Shown: positions 15,933-24,896, counted from the first letter of the stretch. The stretch is 64,000 bases of DNA from Christensenella sp. UBA5893 (GCA_002431905.1 DJER01000028.1:13082-77081); one strand, 5' to 3'. A program made the numbers and translations. The notes: generated by a model from the letters alone, not told the origin.

Positions 15933-16838
15933 ATCTTTAATTTTACTGATGGTTTCTTTTATTGCATCAATCGAATCAATCAGTCTATCTCGTTCTTCAT
16001 GATTCAATTCCAAATCTTGAGTTTCCTTCACGCCCTCACGATTTAATATTGATGGCATACCAAAGTATATTTTATGTTCTTTGTTATATGCCGATATTGT
16101 CATAATTTCATTTGAGTTGTTTAAAATTGCATTTGTTATATTGGTTAAGCACATACCAATGCCATAGCAAGTGTTACCTTTTTTGTTGATGATATCATAT
16201 GCACTTGTTCTAACTTCATACAAGATTTTTGAACAATCATTTTCTGAAAGATACGTACTAGCCTTGTTTAGTCCAATCATTGCACCACTCCAAGGAATAA
16301 ATTCAGAATCCCCATGTTCGCCTATAACATAAGCATGTATATTTTTTGGACTTACTTCCAATTTATCTGCAATTAAACATCTAAGTCTTGCACTATCAAG
16401 CACAGTTCCACTTCCTATAACTTTGCTTGGCTTAAAGTTTGATAATTTGTATGTGATATAAGTCATAACATCAAGTGGATTTGTTGCAACCAAGTATATT
16501 CCATTGAAATTTGTTTTGTTTATTTGTGTTATTATACTTTTAAAAACTGCGTAATTTTTGTTAATTAAATCAGTTCTCGTTTCGCCCACTTCCTGTGGTC
16601 TGCCTGCACAAATGCACACTATGTCGGCATCATTACAATCACTATAATCACCCGCTTTTATTCTTATTCGATTTGAATTGTATGCTGCAGCATGGGTCAA
16701 ATCCATCGCTTCGCCCAAAACCTTATCCTTGTTTATATCTATAAGCACAAGTTCATCAACTTTGTTTTTTGTTATTACCAAAGAAAAAGCATAACTCATT
16801 CCAACATTTCCACAGCCAACTATAACAACTTTATTCAT
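15930..16838 (-). CDS. ldh: L-lactate dehydrogenase
   Basis: 302 residues of the LDH/MDH family. The N-terminal NAD site is VGCGNVGMS with the acidic residue at LVLIDI. The substrate loop reads GRPQEVGETRTDLI: a Gln at the specificity position, followed by the catalytic Arg, marks lactate rather than malate dehydrogenase. The catalytic His lies in GEHGDSEFIPWS, and the ATNPLDVMTY motif is present. It reduces pyruvate to L-lactate and regenerates NAD+ in fermentation, which fits with nifJ nearby. AGGAG precedes the ATG. It may be somewhat short compared with 310-330 residues typical of the family. Confidence 0.9.
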   Translation of the reverse strand: MNKVVIVGCGNVGMSYAFSLVITKNKVDELVLIDINKDKVLGEAMDLTHAAAYNSNRIRIKAGDYSDCNDADIVCICAGRPQEVGETRTDLINKNYAVFKSIITQINKTNFNGIYLVATNPLDVMTYITYKLSNFKPSKVIGSGTVLDSARLRCLIADKLEVSPKNIHAYVIGEHGDSEFIPWSGAMIGLNKASTYLSENDCSKILYEVRTSAYDIINKKGNTCYGIGMCLTNITNAILNNSNEIMTISAYNKEHKIYFGMPSILNREGVKETQDLELNHEERDRLIDSIDAIKETISKIKD

Positions 16839-16855
16839 AAATTACTCCTAGTAAA

Positions 16856-16884
16856 AGTTTACATATAAAATAAATTAAAGTCAA
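16856..16884 (-). promoter_or_regulatory. Probable promoter of ldh
   Basis: Minus strand TTGACT (16884-16879), 17 nt, TAAACT (16861-16856). The -35 box overlaps the stop codon of the upstream gene. Confidence 0.45.
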
Positions 16885-17345
16885 TTAAAATAAGTCACGC
16901 TAACTTTCATACTATAAAAAATTTTTAATGTATCCACCAATGCAAAGTATCCATTTTCAATACTATCTTTATCTAGATTAAAAATTAAATAGCACTTTTC
17001 GTCTTTTGCATAAGATATTGCATTATATATAATATTTCGCATTTTTTGTGGATTTTGAGTAGAAATTTCAAACTTTTTTATATCTTTTTCATTAAACTTT
17101 GCAATTATCTGTTTGTTCTGTTTTATATTTTCCTTTTCAATTTCAATCTCACTTTCTATCGTTAATGGAATACTTATATTAAAAAACAGTTCTCTATATT
17201 CTGCTTTTAAGTTGTCAAAATTTTTTACAACAATATTTATTCCGTAATTACTTGAATTATCATTCGCAAATACAATATCATTAACTGTTGCACAAAAAAA
17301 TGGTAATACAAAAATAAAAAGAACAAAAGGTATATACTTTTTCAT
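16881..17345 (-). CDS. Small secreted protein of unknown function
   Basis: 154 residues with an N-terminal signal peptide (MKKYIPFVLFIFVLPFFCA); the Cys at position 18 lacks a clear lipobox, so lipoprotein status is uncertain. The mature part is charged, with beta-strand/helix alternation and no motif I recognise. The upstream region has only a weak AGAGAG site. It follows gtrA after 28 nt on the same strand and may be cotranscribed with it. Codon use is as A/T-rich as its neighbours. Confidence 0.6.
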   Translation of the reverse strand: MKKYIPFVLFIFVLPFFCATVNDIVFANDNSSNYGINIVVKNFDNLKAEYRELFFNISIPLTIESEIEIEKENIKQNKQIIAKFNEKDIKKFEISTQNPQKMRNIIYNAISYAKDEKCYLIFNLDKDSIENGYFALVDTLKIFYSMKVSVTYFN

Positions 17346-17373
17346 ATATATATTTTGCTCTCTTTTAAAATTA

Positions 17374-17844
17374 TTATTTACTTAAATTGCTTGTATTTTT
17401 ATCTTTTTTCTCTCTAAATACAAAATACTTGCTATACAAAAATTCTGTAACAAAATTCACAATCATCGTCAATGCCAAAATTAAGTATTCATTCCAACCG
17501 ACCTTGCTTAATGCATCTCCCCACAATGTTGAAAGTGGAGTAAACACCAAATAATAACAAAATACCTTTAGCATTGCAATTGGAATATTGTTTGACGATT
17601 TGAATGTAAATTTCCTATTGAATGTAAAATTCCATAATACTGAACAAACAAGTCCAATTAAATATGCTGGCCAATATGTAAGTCCTGCGACTTCATTTAG
17701 TAACGTAAAAACTACTATTTGAATAACTCCAGCAGATATTGAAAATGCCAAAAATTTTAGTGCTTGCAAAAAGTATTCTTTTTTTGTTTGAGTTTTTATC
17801 GCTACTTTTGCATTTTGTTGTACTTCTTCTTTATTCTCTTCCAT
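17374..17844 (-). CDS. GtrA family membrane protein
   Basis: 156 residues with four membrane segments (about 28-48, 55-75, 90-112, 120-142), the GtrA-like layout: FLAFSISAGVIQ in the first helix, then WNFTFNRKFTF after the second, and a C-terminal SKYFVF motif. GtrA proteins take part in transferring or flipping undecaprenyl-phosphate-linked sugars for cell-wall glycosylation. No ribosome-binding site is visible; the -10 box of a good promoter lies only 9 nt before the ATG, so the mRNA may have almost no leader. A TTG at 17850 could be a start but would lie even closer to the -10. Confidence 0.85.
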   Translation of the reverse strand: MEENKEEVQQNAKVAIKTQTKKEYFLQALKFLAFSISAGVIQIVVFTLLNEVAGLTYWPAYLIGLVCSVLWNFTFNRKFTFKSSNNIPIAMLKVFCYYLVFTPLSTLWGDALSKVGWNEYLILALTMIVNFVTEFLYSKYFVFREKKDKNTSNLSK

Positions 17845-17853
17845 AATCAATTT

Positions 17854-17882
17854 AGTATAATAAATTTTGTTGACAAAGTCAA
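17854..17882 (-). promoter_or_regulatory. Promoter of gtrA, close to the start codon
   Basis: TTGACT (17882-17877), 17 nt, TATACT (17859-17854). Only 9 nt separate the -10 box from the ATG, so the transcript would begin about 3 nt before it. Confidence 0.6.
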
Positions 17883-17932
17883 TATAATATTATTAAAAAA
17901 ATTCGCACATTATTGTACGAATTTTAACATCA

Positions 17933-18208
17933 TTATTCAGCAATTACGCTAACAATTTTTTTATCGCCACTCTTTGAAAATTTAACTTTTCCATTAGCAG
18001 TTGCAAAAATTGTATAATCTTTTCCAAGTCCACAATTTACACCTGGATAAACTTTTGTGCCTTTTTGACGAACGATAATTGAGCCAGCAAGAACTTCTTG
18101 ACCATCATATCTTTTTACACCAAGTCTTTTTGAATTACTATCTCTACCGTTCTTTGTGCTACCACCACCTTTCTTGTGGGCAAAAAGTTGGATATTAATA
18201 AATTTCAT
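17933..18208 (-). CDS. rpmA: 50S ribosomal protein L27, with Prp-cleavable N-terminal extension
   Basis: 91 residues. The conserved [14 protein letters not shown] block is preceded by [10 protein letters not shown]: this is the Firmicutes-type extension that ends in a LxxFA site and is removed by the Prp protease, since the mature N-terminus must reach the peptidyl-transferase centre. The Prp gene lies directly upstream and overlaps this one by 14 nt, with GGAGG inside its end serving as ribosome-binding site. The remainder ([16 protein letters not shown]) is normal for L27. Confidence 0.97.
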   Translation of the reverse strand: MKFINIQLFAHKKGGGSTKNGRDSNSKRLGVKRYDGQEVLAGSIIVRQKGTKVYPGVNCGLGKDYTIFATANGKVKFSKSGDKKIVSVIAE

Positions 18209-18536
18209 CTTGAACCTCCAATTTAATATAGTCGCTGTATGATGACAACAAATCGTTTAATGAAAGTTGCATAGTCTTCAAAATTATTTGAGCATCTTGC
18301 AATTTTTGTTCACTAAGATTTTTTGGCAATTCAAATTTTAAATAGCCTTTTTTGTCATCCTTTTTGATTACAGCATTGATTTTTAGAACTTTGACAATTC
18401 CAAGACAAACACTTTGAGTTATTGATGAAACTGCACTGCAAAGAATATCTTTACCATAGTCATCATAACCTGTGTGCCCAGAAACTGTAAAAGCAACAAT
18501 ATTATTGTTTTTTATTCTGATTTGAATATTTGTCAT
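18195..18536 (-). CDS. prp: Ribosomal-processing cysteine protease Prp
   Basis: 113 residues. It removes the N-terminal extension of L27 in Firmicutes and related bacteria. The catalytic pair is in a [19 protein letters not shown] segment: H21 and C33 with the usual spacing. It lies between rplU and rpmA, the standard arrangement. The start codon is one base after the stop of rplU, and the end overlaps rpmA, so all three are coupled in translation. Confidence 0.95.
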   Translation of the reverse strand: MTNIQIRIKNNNIVAFTVSGHTGYDDYGKDILCSAVSSITQSVCLGIVKVLKINAVIKKDDKKGYLKFELPKNLSEQKLQDAQIILKTMQLSLNDLLSSYSDYIKLEVQDEIY

Positions 18537-18537
18537 A

Positions 18538-18843
18538 TTACTTTATCTCTAAGATTTTAACTTGAGTGAATGGTTGTCTATGACCTTGTTTTCTTCTAAC
18601 ATTTTTCTTTGCTTTGTATTTGTAAACAACAACCTTGTCGCCTTTGCCTTGTGCAAGGACCTCTGCTGTGCAAATAGCACCTTTAACAACTGGTGTTCCA
18701 CAAACTACTTTGCCTTCGTTTGATGTGAGCAAAACTTCAAATTCAACTTTGTCGCCAACATTTTTATCAAGTTTTTCAACTTCCAAAACATCACCGGCTT
18801 GGACTTTGTATTGTTTTCCTCCTGTTTGAATAATTGCAAACAT
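18538..18843 (-). CDS. rplU: 50S ribosomal protein L21
   Basis: 101 residues, full length. It starts with FAIIQTGGKQYKVQ and ends with the RKQGHRQPFTQVKI signature. It is the first gene of rplU-prp-rpmA, with an AAGGAGG ribosome-binding site and an L21 leader in the 5' region. Confidence 0.98.
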   Translation of the reverse strand: MFAIIQTGGKQYKVQAGDVLEVEKLDKNVGDKVEFEVLLTSNEGKVVCGTPVVKGAICTAEVLAQGKGDKVVVYKYKAKKNVRRKQGHRQPFTQVKILEIK

Positions 18844-18865
18844 AACTTTCCTCCTTAACTAATCT

Positions 18866-18920
18866 CACTATCCTAGGTGGCACAACGGCACTTTGAAACC
18901 CATAATATGTGGCATACCTT
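18866..18920 (-). promoter_or_regulatory. Probable L21 leader (autoregulatory 5' UTR element)
   Basis: The 5' UTR of rplU contains a G+C-richer stretch unlike its surroundings, reading AAGGTATGCCAC at its 5' end and TGTGCCACCTAGG at its 3' end; AGGT and ACCT can close a stem. Its position directly after the transcription start and before rplU matches the L21 leader known from Firmicutes. I infer the match from position and partial pattern, not from a model search. Confidence 0.55.
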
Positions 18921-18923
18921 GAT

Positions 18924-18952
18924 ATATTAACATAATTTAAAAACTATGTCAA
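18924..18952 (-). promoter_or_regulatory. Promoter of rplU-prp-rpmA
   Basis: TTGACA (18952-18947), 17 nt, TAATAT (18929-18924) with a TGT extended -10; near consensus. Confidence 0.75.
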
Positions 18953-19040
18953 TTATAAAGTCCAAAAAACTATTAGTATTCAATGTGAATTTTTACTTTT
19001 GAATTATCTTCAAAGTTAATAAAGTCATCAGTTTGATAAC

Positions 19041-19634
19041 TCACTTTACTATTTTTCTTGCCAAGAATGCGTCTGGCTTACAATTTTCTCCATATATACT
19101 GTTTTCTATCGCCTCAAAACCTATATCATATTCTTCTTGAGTTATTGGTACAACTTGCAAAATTGCACATTTATCAAAAAGCCCAAGTTTGAATTTAAGT
19201 ATTCTCGAGTCTCGTATCGCCTCTGGCATTAGCAAAAGGGATATTGGCCAATTTTCTTGATCATTAGTAAGTTCAATTGTATGGCCGTATGATATAAACT
19301 CACCTAGATCTCTTGAAGAATATGCTGTTAGTATCAAAAACTTATAATACCAATCATAATCTTTGCTATCTGGTGAAATGTTAATATATTTATCAAGAAA
19401 CATTACATATTCATTTCTTCTTGCAATGGCAGGTTTATGCTTTGGCATTTTATAATCACTTGCACCAACTGTGGCGAGTTTCCAAAATGGGTATTTTTTT
19501 GTTGGTTTGTATATAATTACATCAATTGGCATTGTTTCGTTTGGATTACCACAAAATTCAAGCATATCTTCTGCTTCTTGCTCAAAATATTTGTTATAGT
19601 GATTTACAGTTTTAAAAAATCTTCTTTTGTTCAT
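19041..19634 (-). CDS. Suppressor-of-fused (SUFU)-like domain protein
   Basis: 197 residues resembling bacterial SUFU-domain proteins: PIDVIIYKPTKKYPFWKLAT, then GASDYKMP and a RRNEYVMFLD segment, and later ISLLLMPEAIRD. Such proteins are often found in polymorphic-toxin immunity and related contexts, but no toxin is nearby here, so the role is open. AGAAGGT precedes the ATG. Its stop (TGA) overlaps a GTG that opens a further 23-codon frame downstream (18973-19044) with protein-like composition; this might be a shifted C-terminal end. The family call is by motif memory and moderately sure. Confidence 0.65.
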   Translation of the reverse strand: MNKRRFFKTVNHYNKYFEQEAEDMLEFCGNPNETMPIDVIIYKPTKKYPFWKLATVGASDYKMPKHKPAIARRNEYVMFLDKYINISPDSKDYDWYYKFLILTAYSSRDLGEFISYGHTIELTNDQENWPISLLLMPEAIRDSRILKFKLGLFDKCAILQVVPITQEEYDIGFEAIENSIYGENCKPDAFLARKIVK

Positions 19635-19681
19635 AAATTACCTTCTTGGCATTATATCATACCGGCATTCAAAATAAAAGA

Positions 19682-19712
19682 AAAAACTGGAAAATAAATT
19701 TCCAGTTTTTTG
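19682..19712 (-). terminator. Terminator of rplM-rpsI
   Basis: Minus-strand AACTGGAAA-TTTA-TTTCCAGTT followed by TTTTC, 10 nt past rpsI. Confidence 0.75.
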
Positions 19713-19721
19713 CAAAACGAA

Positions 19722-20150
19722 TTATCTCTTGCTGAATTGAGATGCTTTTCTTGCTTTCTTTAAACCATATTTCTTTCTTTCTTTCATTCTTGAATCTCTT
19801 GTCAAGAATCCAGCTTTTTTAAGTTCAGGTTTAAGGTTTTCTTCTGCAAGAACAAGTGCTCTTGAAATTCCATGGTTGATAGCACCTGCTTGACCACTAA
19901 GTCCACCGCCAATAACATTTACAATAACATCATATTTGTCTTGTGTGTTTGTGAGTTCCATTGGTTGACGAACAATAAGTTTAAGTGTGTCAAGACCAAA
20001 GTATTCTTCAATATCTTTTCCGTTTACAGTGATTTTTCCTGTTCCATTTGGAAGCAATCTAACTCTTGCAATTGATTTTTTTCTTCTTCCTGTTCCAAGG
20101 AATTGAACATTTTTAACTTTGCTTGCTTTTGCTGTTTTTCTTTCTGCCAT
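19722..20150 (-). CDS. rpsI: 30S ribosomal protein S9
   Basis: 142 residues. It has the [14 protein letters not shown] motif and the conserved C-terminus [16 protein letters not shown], whose Arg tail contacts the P-site tRNA. The first ~12 residues are a short Lys-rich extension. Its ATG overlaps the rplM stop by one base (TAATG), so translation is coupled. Confidence 0.98.
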   Translation of the reverse strand: MAERKTAKASKVKNVQFLGTGRRKKSIARVRLLPNGTGKITVNGKDIEEYFGLDTLKLIVRQPMELTNTQDKYDVIVNVIGGGLSGQAGAINHGISRALVLAEENLKPELKKAGFLTRDSRMKERKKYGLKKARKASQFSKR

Positions 20151-20593
20151 TAGTTTCTTGCTCCTTTTAACTCAACAGTTTGAGGTTTTTGTGCTTCATG
20201 ATTATGATTTGCATCTTTGTAAACTCTAAGTCTTTCAAAAGCTTTTCTTCCAAGAGAATTCTTTGGGAGCATACCTTTTACTGCCTTTTCAACAGCGACA
20301 TTAGATTTTGTTGCCATAACTGTTTTGTAATCCATTTCTTTTAGTCCACCTGCATAACCTGAGTGGCTTCTAAGCATTTTTTGTGTCAATTTTTTACCTG
20401 TTAAAATAACCTTATCTGAGTTAATTACTATAACATGGTCACCTGTGTCAACATGTGGTGTGTATGTTGGTTTGTTCTTTCCTGTTAAGATGTCTGCAAC
20501 TTGAGAAGCAAGTCTTCCAAGAGGCATATTTGTTGCATCAACAAGATACCATTTTCTTTCCACATTTGCTGGTTTTTCCATAAATGTTTTCAT
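20150..20593 (-). CDS. rplM: 50S ribosomal protein L13
   Basis: 147 residues, full length, with [18 protein letters not shown] at the N-terminus and the [16 protein letters not shown] motif. GGAGG precedes the ATG. It is first in the rplM-rpsI pair, with a structured leader upstream. Confidence 0.98.
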   Translation of the reverse strand: MKTFMEKPANVERKWYLVDATNMPLGRLASQVADILTGKNKPTYTPHVDTGDHVIVINSDKVILTGKKLTQKMLRSHSGYAGGLKEMDYKTVMATKSNVAVEKAVKGMLPKNSLGRKAFERLRVYKDANHNHEAQKPQTVELKGARN

Positions 20594-20686
20594 TGATTTT
20601 TTCCTCCAAAAATTTACGCCTTGTTTGTATAGACAATTCTTTTTTTAAGGGGCTAACTTTACAAAAAAAATGCCTAACCCTAGACG
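20594..20686 (-). promoter_or_regulatory. Probable L13 leader
   Basis: The rplM 5' UTR starts near 20686 and contains GGGTTAG pairing with TTAGCCC (20682-20646, G-U pairs included) around a T-rich loop. Position and pattern fit the L13 leader of low-GC Gram-positives, thought to bind L13 for feedback control. Assigned by eye. Confidence 0.55.
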
Positions 20687-20692
20687 AGTATA

Positions 20693-20721
20693 ATTTTATT
20701 ATAAACTCTACTATTTGTCAA
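20693..20721 (-). promoter_or_regulatory. Promoter of rplM-rpsI
   Basis: TTGACA (20721-20716), 17 nt, TAAAAT (20698-20693). Confidence 0.75.
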
Positions 20722-20765
20722 GCATATTTTTTAATTTTTATGTATGAATAAATATACATAATTAT

Positions 20766-21506
20766 TTATAAATATTCAACATTATAAAGATATAGTCCAT
20801 TTGGCTTTGCTGTTTTCCCACCAATTGCTCTCTCCCCGGTTTCAAACATTTTGTCAATTATTTCAATGTCAAGATTTCCTCTTGAAATATCAAGAATTGT
20901 TCCAATTATAATTCTAACCATATTGTATAAAAATCCATTTCCCGTTATTTTGAATATCAAAAAGTTATCTTTTTTTTCAAATGTAAAATTATAAATGGTT
21001 CTTTCATAATCTTTTACATCAGTATTTGCACTTGAAAATGCTTTAAAATTGTGAGTGCCGATTATTTTTTTCACACATTCGTTAATTTTTTGTTCATCAA
21101 GACTATATTGGCAATGTGTAACCATATCCCACAAAATTGGGCTTGCAATCTCACTTTGCCTTACCACATACATATATGTTTTTTTCTTTGTCGAAAACCT
21201 TGCATTAAAGTTTTCATCAACTTCCTTTGCATCATTAACTCTTATATCTTGTGGCAAATAAGTGTTTAATGCCCTTGGAATAATTTTTACATCTATATTT
21301 TTTGATGTTTGAAAGTTTATGCACTGTTTGAGTGCGTGGACACCAGCATCAGTTCTTCCACTTGCTGTAATTTTCACATCTTCACAAAAGACATTTTTAA
21401 TTGCCACTGCAAGATAATTTTCAATAGTTTCTTGAGTGTTTTTTTGTCTTTGAAAGCCCTTATAATTTGTGCCCTTATATGATATTTCCAATAAAATATT
21501 TCTCAT
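20766..21506 (-). CDS. truA: tRNA pseudouridine(38-40) synthase TruA
   Basis: 246 residues, normal length. It carries ISYKGTNYKGFQRQ at the N-terminus, the catalytic ASGRTDAGVHALKQ motif with the conserved Asp, and a C-terminal NGFLYNMVRIIIGT motif. It converts U38-40 in the anticodon arm to pseudouridine. The ATG at 21506 matches the conserved family start (MRNIxLxIxYxGTNY) yet has no ribosome-binding site; a -10 box lies 6 nt upstream, so the mRNA is likely leaderless. It diverges from nifJ. Confidence 0.97.
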   Translation of the reverse strand: MRNILLEISYKGTNYKGFQRQKNTQETIENYLAVAIKNVFCEDVKITASGRTDAGVHALKQCINFQTSKNIDVKIIPRALNTYLPQDIRVNDAKEVDENFNARFSTKKKTYMYVVRQSEIASPILWDMVTHCQYSLDEQKINECVKKIIGTHNFKAFSSANTDVKDYERTIYNFTFEKKDNFLIFKITGNGFLYNMVRIIIGTILDISRGNLDIEIIDKMFETGERAIGGKTAKPNGLYLYNVEYL

Positions 21507-21512
21507 ACAAAA

Positions 21513-21541
21513 ATATTAAAACATTTTTAAATTTTTAGCAA
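21513..21541 (-). promoter_or_regulatory. Leaderless-type promoter of truA
   Basis: TTGCTA (21541-21536), 17 nt, TAATAT (21518-21513), then six bases before the ATG. Confidence 0.6.
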
Positions 21542-21549
21542 TCGAATTT

Positions 21550-21578
21550 TTGCATTATAATTAGATTTATGGTAATAT
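21550..21578 (+). promoter_or_regulatory. Promoter of nifJ
   Basis: TTGCAT (21550-21555), 17 nt, TAATAT (21573-21578) with a TGG extended -10, back to back with the truA promoter. Confidence 0.6.
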
Positions 21579-21596
21579 ATATAGAAAGAGGTTTTT

Positions 21597-24500
21597 ATGA
21601 CATACAAAACAGTTGACGGCAACACAGCAACAGCCGAAATTGCCTACAAATTAAGTGAAGTTTCCGCAATATATCCAATAACACCTTCATCTACCATGGC
21701 AGAGCTAGTTAGCCAATGGTCAAATGAAGGCAAACAAAATATATTTGGCGACACTGTTCTTGTGAGAGAAATGCAATCAGAGGCCGGTGTTAGTGGTGCA
21801 ATTCATGGAGCTTTGTCTTGTGGTGCACTTGCCACAACTTTTACATCAAGTCAAGGCTTGCTTCTTATGATTCCTAATATGTATAAAATTGCGGGTGAAT
21901 GTTTGCCATGTGTTTTTCACATTTCAGCAAGAGCCTTGGCAACTCATGCATTAAGTATCTTTGGTGACCACAGTGATGTTATGGCAGTACGTTCAACAGG
22001 GTTTAATATTTTGGCATCAAATAGTGTTCAAGAATGTTATGATATGGCTCTTGCAAGTCATTTGCTTACACTTAAAACAAGTTTACCTGTTCTTCACTTT
22101 TTTGATGGATTTAGAACAAGTCATGAAATTGAAAAAATCTCTGTTATTGACGATGAAGATATTAAAAAAATTTATCCACATAAAGAACTTGAAGCATTCA
22201 AAAGTCGAGCATTAAACTCACACAACCCAATCCAAAAAGGGACAGCACAAAATCCAGATGTGTATTTTCAAAATCGTGAAAGATGTAATGAACTTTACAA
22301 CCAAGTTTTTGACAAGCTTACCGAAGTTTTTTCCGATATCAAATCAATTACCGGCAGGAGTTATTCGCCTTATGAATTTTTTGGAGATCAAAATGCTGAA
22401 TATGTTATTGTTGCAATGGGCAGTGGGATTGAAACAATAAAAGAAACAGTAAAATATTTAAACAGCAAGGGTGCAAAACTTGGCGTATTGAATGTAAGAC
22501 TATTTAGACCTTTCTTCTCAAAAGAATTTGTAAAAATGCTTCCAAAAAGTGTAAAAAAAGTGGTTGTGCTTGACAGAACAAAAGAAAGTGGTGCAAGTGG
22601 CGAGCCATTATACAACGATGTATGCTCTGCTATTCTTGAAAACACCCCAAATGTTAAAGTAATTGGCGGAAGATATGGGCTTGGAGGAAAGGAATTTAAT
22701 CCTACACATGTTTATGCCATTTATCAAAATTTGATTAGCAAAACACCAAAAAATCACTTTACTGTTGGAATTGAAGATGATGTAACAAACACTTCCCTAC
22801 CTTTATCTAACTTTGAGATTTTGGATGATGACTGCTATAATTTGAAATTTTACGGGCTAGGCTCTGACGGAACAGTTAGTGCAAACAAAAACAGCATAAA
22901 GATTATTAGTCAGCTTGATAGTAAATATGTACAAGCATATTTTGAATATGACTCAAAAAAATCTGGAAGTTTGACAACTTCACACTTAAGATTAAGCAAT
23001 AACCCAATAAACAAGCCATACAAAGCTCTACATCACGATTTTATTGCGATTCATAATTTTACATTTATTGGAAGATATGATTTGATTTCTTCGTTGAAAG
23101 AAAATAGCATTGTTTTAATAAACACAAAATTAAGTGATAATGAACTTGGCGAGTATTTACCACAAGAATTTGTTAATATATTAAAAGAAAAAAATGCAAC
23201 ATTATACACAATTGATGCACAAAAAATTGCAAATGATGTTGGGCTTGGTGGAAAAATCAATGTAATAATGCAAACTGCATTCTTTAAACTTTTAAAAGAC
23301 ATACCTTTTGAACAATCAATTGCAAAGATTAAGGAAACAACAATTTCAACATACTCAAGAAAGGGTGACGATATTGTAAACAAAAACCTTAAAGCAATTG
23401 ACCTTGCACTTGACGGAATAAATAAAATTGATTATTCAAACTATGTTGGATACAAAAGCACAAGACCTAATGCAACAAATTGCAAATTTTTTGATGAGAT
23501 TATATCAAAAATAGAAAAAAACAAAGGCGATGATTTACCTGTGTCAAGTTTTTCAGTTGATGGAAGTGTTCCAACAAATACTTCAAAATATCTAAAACGA
23601 GGAATATCTGCAAGTGTTCCAATGTGGATAAAAGAAAACTGTATACAATGTGGGTTATGCTCTCTTGCCTGCCCACATGGAGCAATTAGGAGTGTTTTGA
23701 TTGATGAAAAAGATGACACAAATAAAGAATTTGAAACAATTGCAACAATTGGAATGAAAGGCAAAAAAATCCGCATACAAATCAGTCCAAAAGATTGTAC
23801 CGGTTGTGGTGTTTGTGTGAACACTTGCCCTGCCTTAAAAAAAGCACTTACAATGCAAGAAAATATAAATTACTATAAAAAAGAAGAGAAAAATTATAAC
23901 TATAGTCAAACATTGAAAAAAGAAAAATCAATATTCAACAAATTCACTTCAAAGGGTATTCAATTCTACGAGCCATACTTTGAATATAGTTACGCTTGTG
24001 CCGGTTGTGGAGAAACACCTTATATTAAACTTTTAACACAGCTATTTGGCGATAATATGATAATTGCTAATGCCACCGGGTGTTCAAGCATTTATGGTGG
24101 TTCATACCCTGTTTGTCCTTACACAAAAGATGAGAACGACAACGGGCCGAGTTGGGCAAATAGTTTGTTTGAAGATAATGCCGAATATGGTTATGGGTTT
24201 AAACTTGCCATTGACCAAGAAAAAAAGCATAATGAAAATAACAATAAACAAGTAAGCGATAAATCTGTTTGGATAATTGGTGGAGATGGCTGGGCATATG
24301 ATATTGGATATAGTGGTATTGACCAGATTTTGAATAGCAAAGAAAATGTAAATATTTTGGTTCTCGATACTGAAGTTTACTCAAACACCGGCGGACAATC
24401 TTCAAAGAGCACACCATTTGGAAGCATCACAAAATTTAACAGTAATGGAAAGCAAACAAGCAAAAAAGATTTGGGTGCGATTGCGATGACAAGCGGTAAT

Positions 24501-24896
24501 GCATATGTTGCAAGTATAAGTTTGGGTGCAAATCCAAATCAAGCAATAAAAGCACTAAAGGAAGCACAAGAGTTTGATGGACCAAGTTTGGTTATATGTT
24601 ACTGTCCTTGTATTAACCATGGTTTTGACATGGCAAAATCAAATGAGCATATGAAACTTTGTGTTGAGAGTGGATATTGGAATTTATATAGATTTAATCC
24701 AAATAAGGAAAGGCCATTAACAATTGATAGCAATTCCCCAACAAAAGATTACAAAGAATTTTTGCTAACAGAAACAAGATATACAAACCTTATGAAAAAA
24801 GACCCAATTCATGCAGAAGAAATATATAATCAAAGTAAATTAGATGCACAAAAGAGATATAATAATTTGCAAAATATTCTAAAAAATCAAGAATAA
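21597..24896 (+). CDS. nifJ: Pyruvate:ferredoxin (flavodoxin) oxidoreductase
   Basis: 1099-residue single-chain PFOR. It oxidises pyruvate and CoA to acetyl-CoA, CO2 and reduced ferredoxin. Domains in order: the N-terminal pyruvate-binding domain (SAIYPITPSSTMAE), the gamma domain, the CoA-side region, two 4Fe-4S motifs (CIQCGLCSLACP and CTGCGVCVNTCP) and the C-terminal TPP domain (a CAGCGE motif, then GGDGWAYDIGYSG and an EVYSNTGGQSSKSTP motif). It is slightly shorter than the usual 1170-1200. AGAGG lies 5 nt before the ATG. With ldh it marks a fermentative, oxygen-sensitive metabolism. It is a single-gene unit with a strong terminator. Confidence 0.97.
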   Translation: MTYKTVDGNTATAEIAYKLSEVSAIYPITPSSTMAELVSQWSNEGKQNIFGDTVLVREMQSEAGVSGAIHGALSCGALATTFTSSQGLLLMIPNMYKIAGECLPCVFHISARALATHALSIFGDHSDVMAVRSTGFNILASNSVQECYDMALASHLLTLKTSLPVLHFFDGFRTSHEIEKISVIDDEDIKKIYPHKELEAFKSRALNSHNPIQKGTAQNPDVYFQNRERCNELYNQVFDKLTEVFSDIKSITGRSYSPYEFFGDQNAEYVIVAMGSGIETIKETVKYLNSKGAKLGVLNVRLFRPFFSKEFVKMLPKSVKKVVVLDRTKESGASGEPLYNDVCSAILENTPNVKVIGGRYGLGGKEFNPTHVYAIYQNLISKTPKNHFTVGIEDDVTNTSLPLSNFEILDDDCYNLKFYGLGSDGTVSANKNSIKIISQLDSKYVQAYFEYDSKKSGSLTTSHLRLSNNPINKPYKALHHDFIAIHNFTFIGRYDLISSLKENSIVLINTKLSDNELGEYLPQEFVNILKEKNATLYTIDAQKIANDVGLGGKINVIMQTAFFKLLKDIPFEQSIAKIKETTISTYSRKGDDIVNKNLKAIDLALDGINKIDYSNYVGYKSTRPNATNCKFFDEIISKIEKNKGDDLPVSSFSVDGSVPTNTSKYLKRGISASVPMWIKENCIQCGLCSLACPHGAIRSVLIDEKDDTNKEFETIATIGMKGKKIRIQISPKDCTGCGVCVNTCPALKKALTMQENINYYKKEEKNYNYSQTLKKEKSIFNKFTSKGIQFYEPYFEYSYACAGCGETPYIKLLTQLFGDNMIIANATGCSSIYGGSYPVCPYTKDENDNGPSWANSLFEDNAEYGYGFKLAIDQEKKHNENNNKQVSDKSVWIIGGDGWAYDIGYSGIDQILNSKENVNILVLDTEVYSNTGGQSSKSTPFGSITKFNSNGKQTSKKDLGAIAMTSGNAYVASISLGANPNQAIKALKEAQEFDGPSLVICYCPCINHGFDMAKSNEHMKLCVESGYWNLYRFNPNKERPLTIDSNSPTKDYKEFLLTETRYTNLMKKDPIHAEEIYNQSKLDAQKRYNNLQNILKNQE

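Noticed and set aside
15930..16838. Malate dehydrogenase
   Set aside because: The substrate loop has Gln (GRPQEVGETR) rather than Arg, which points to lactate.
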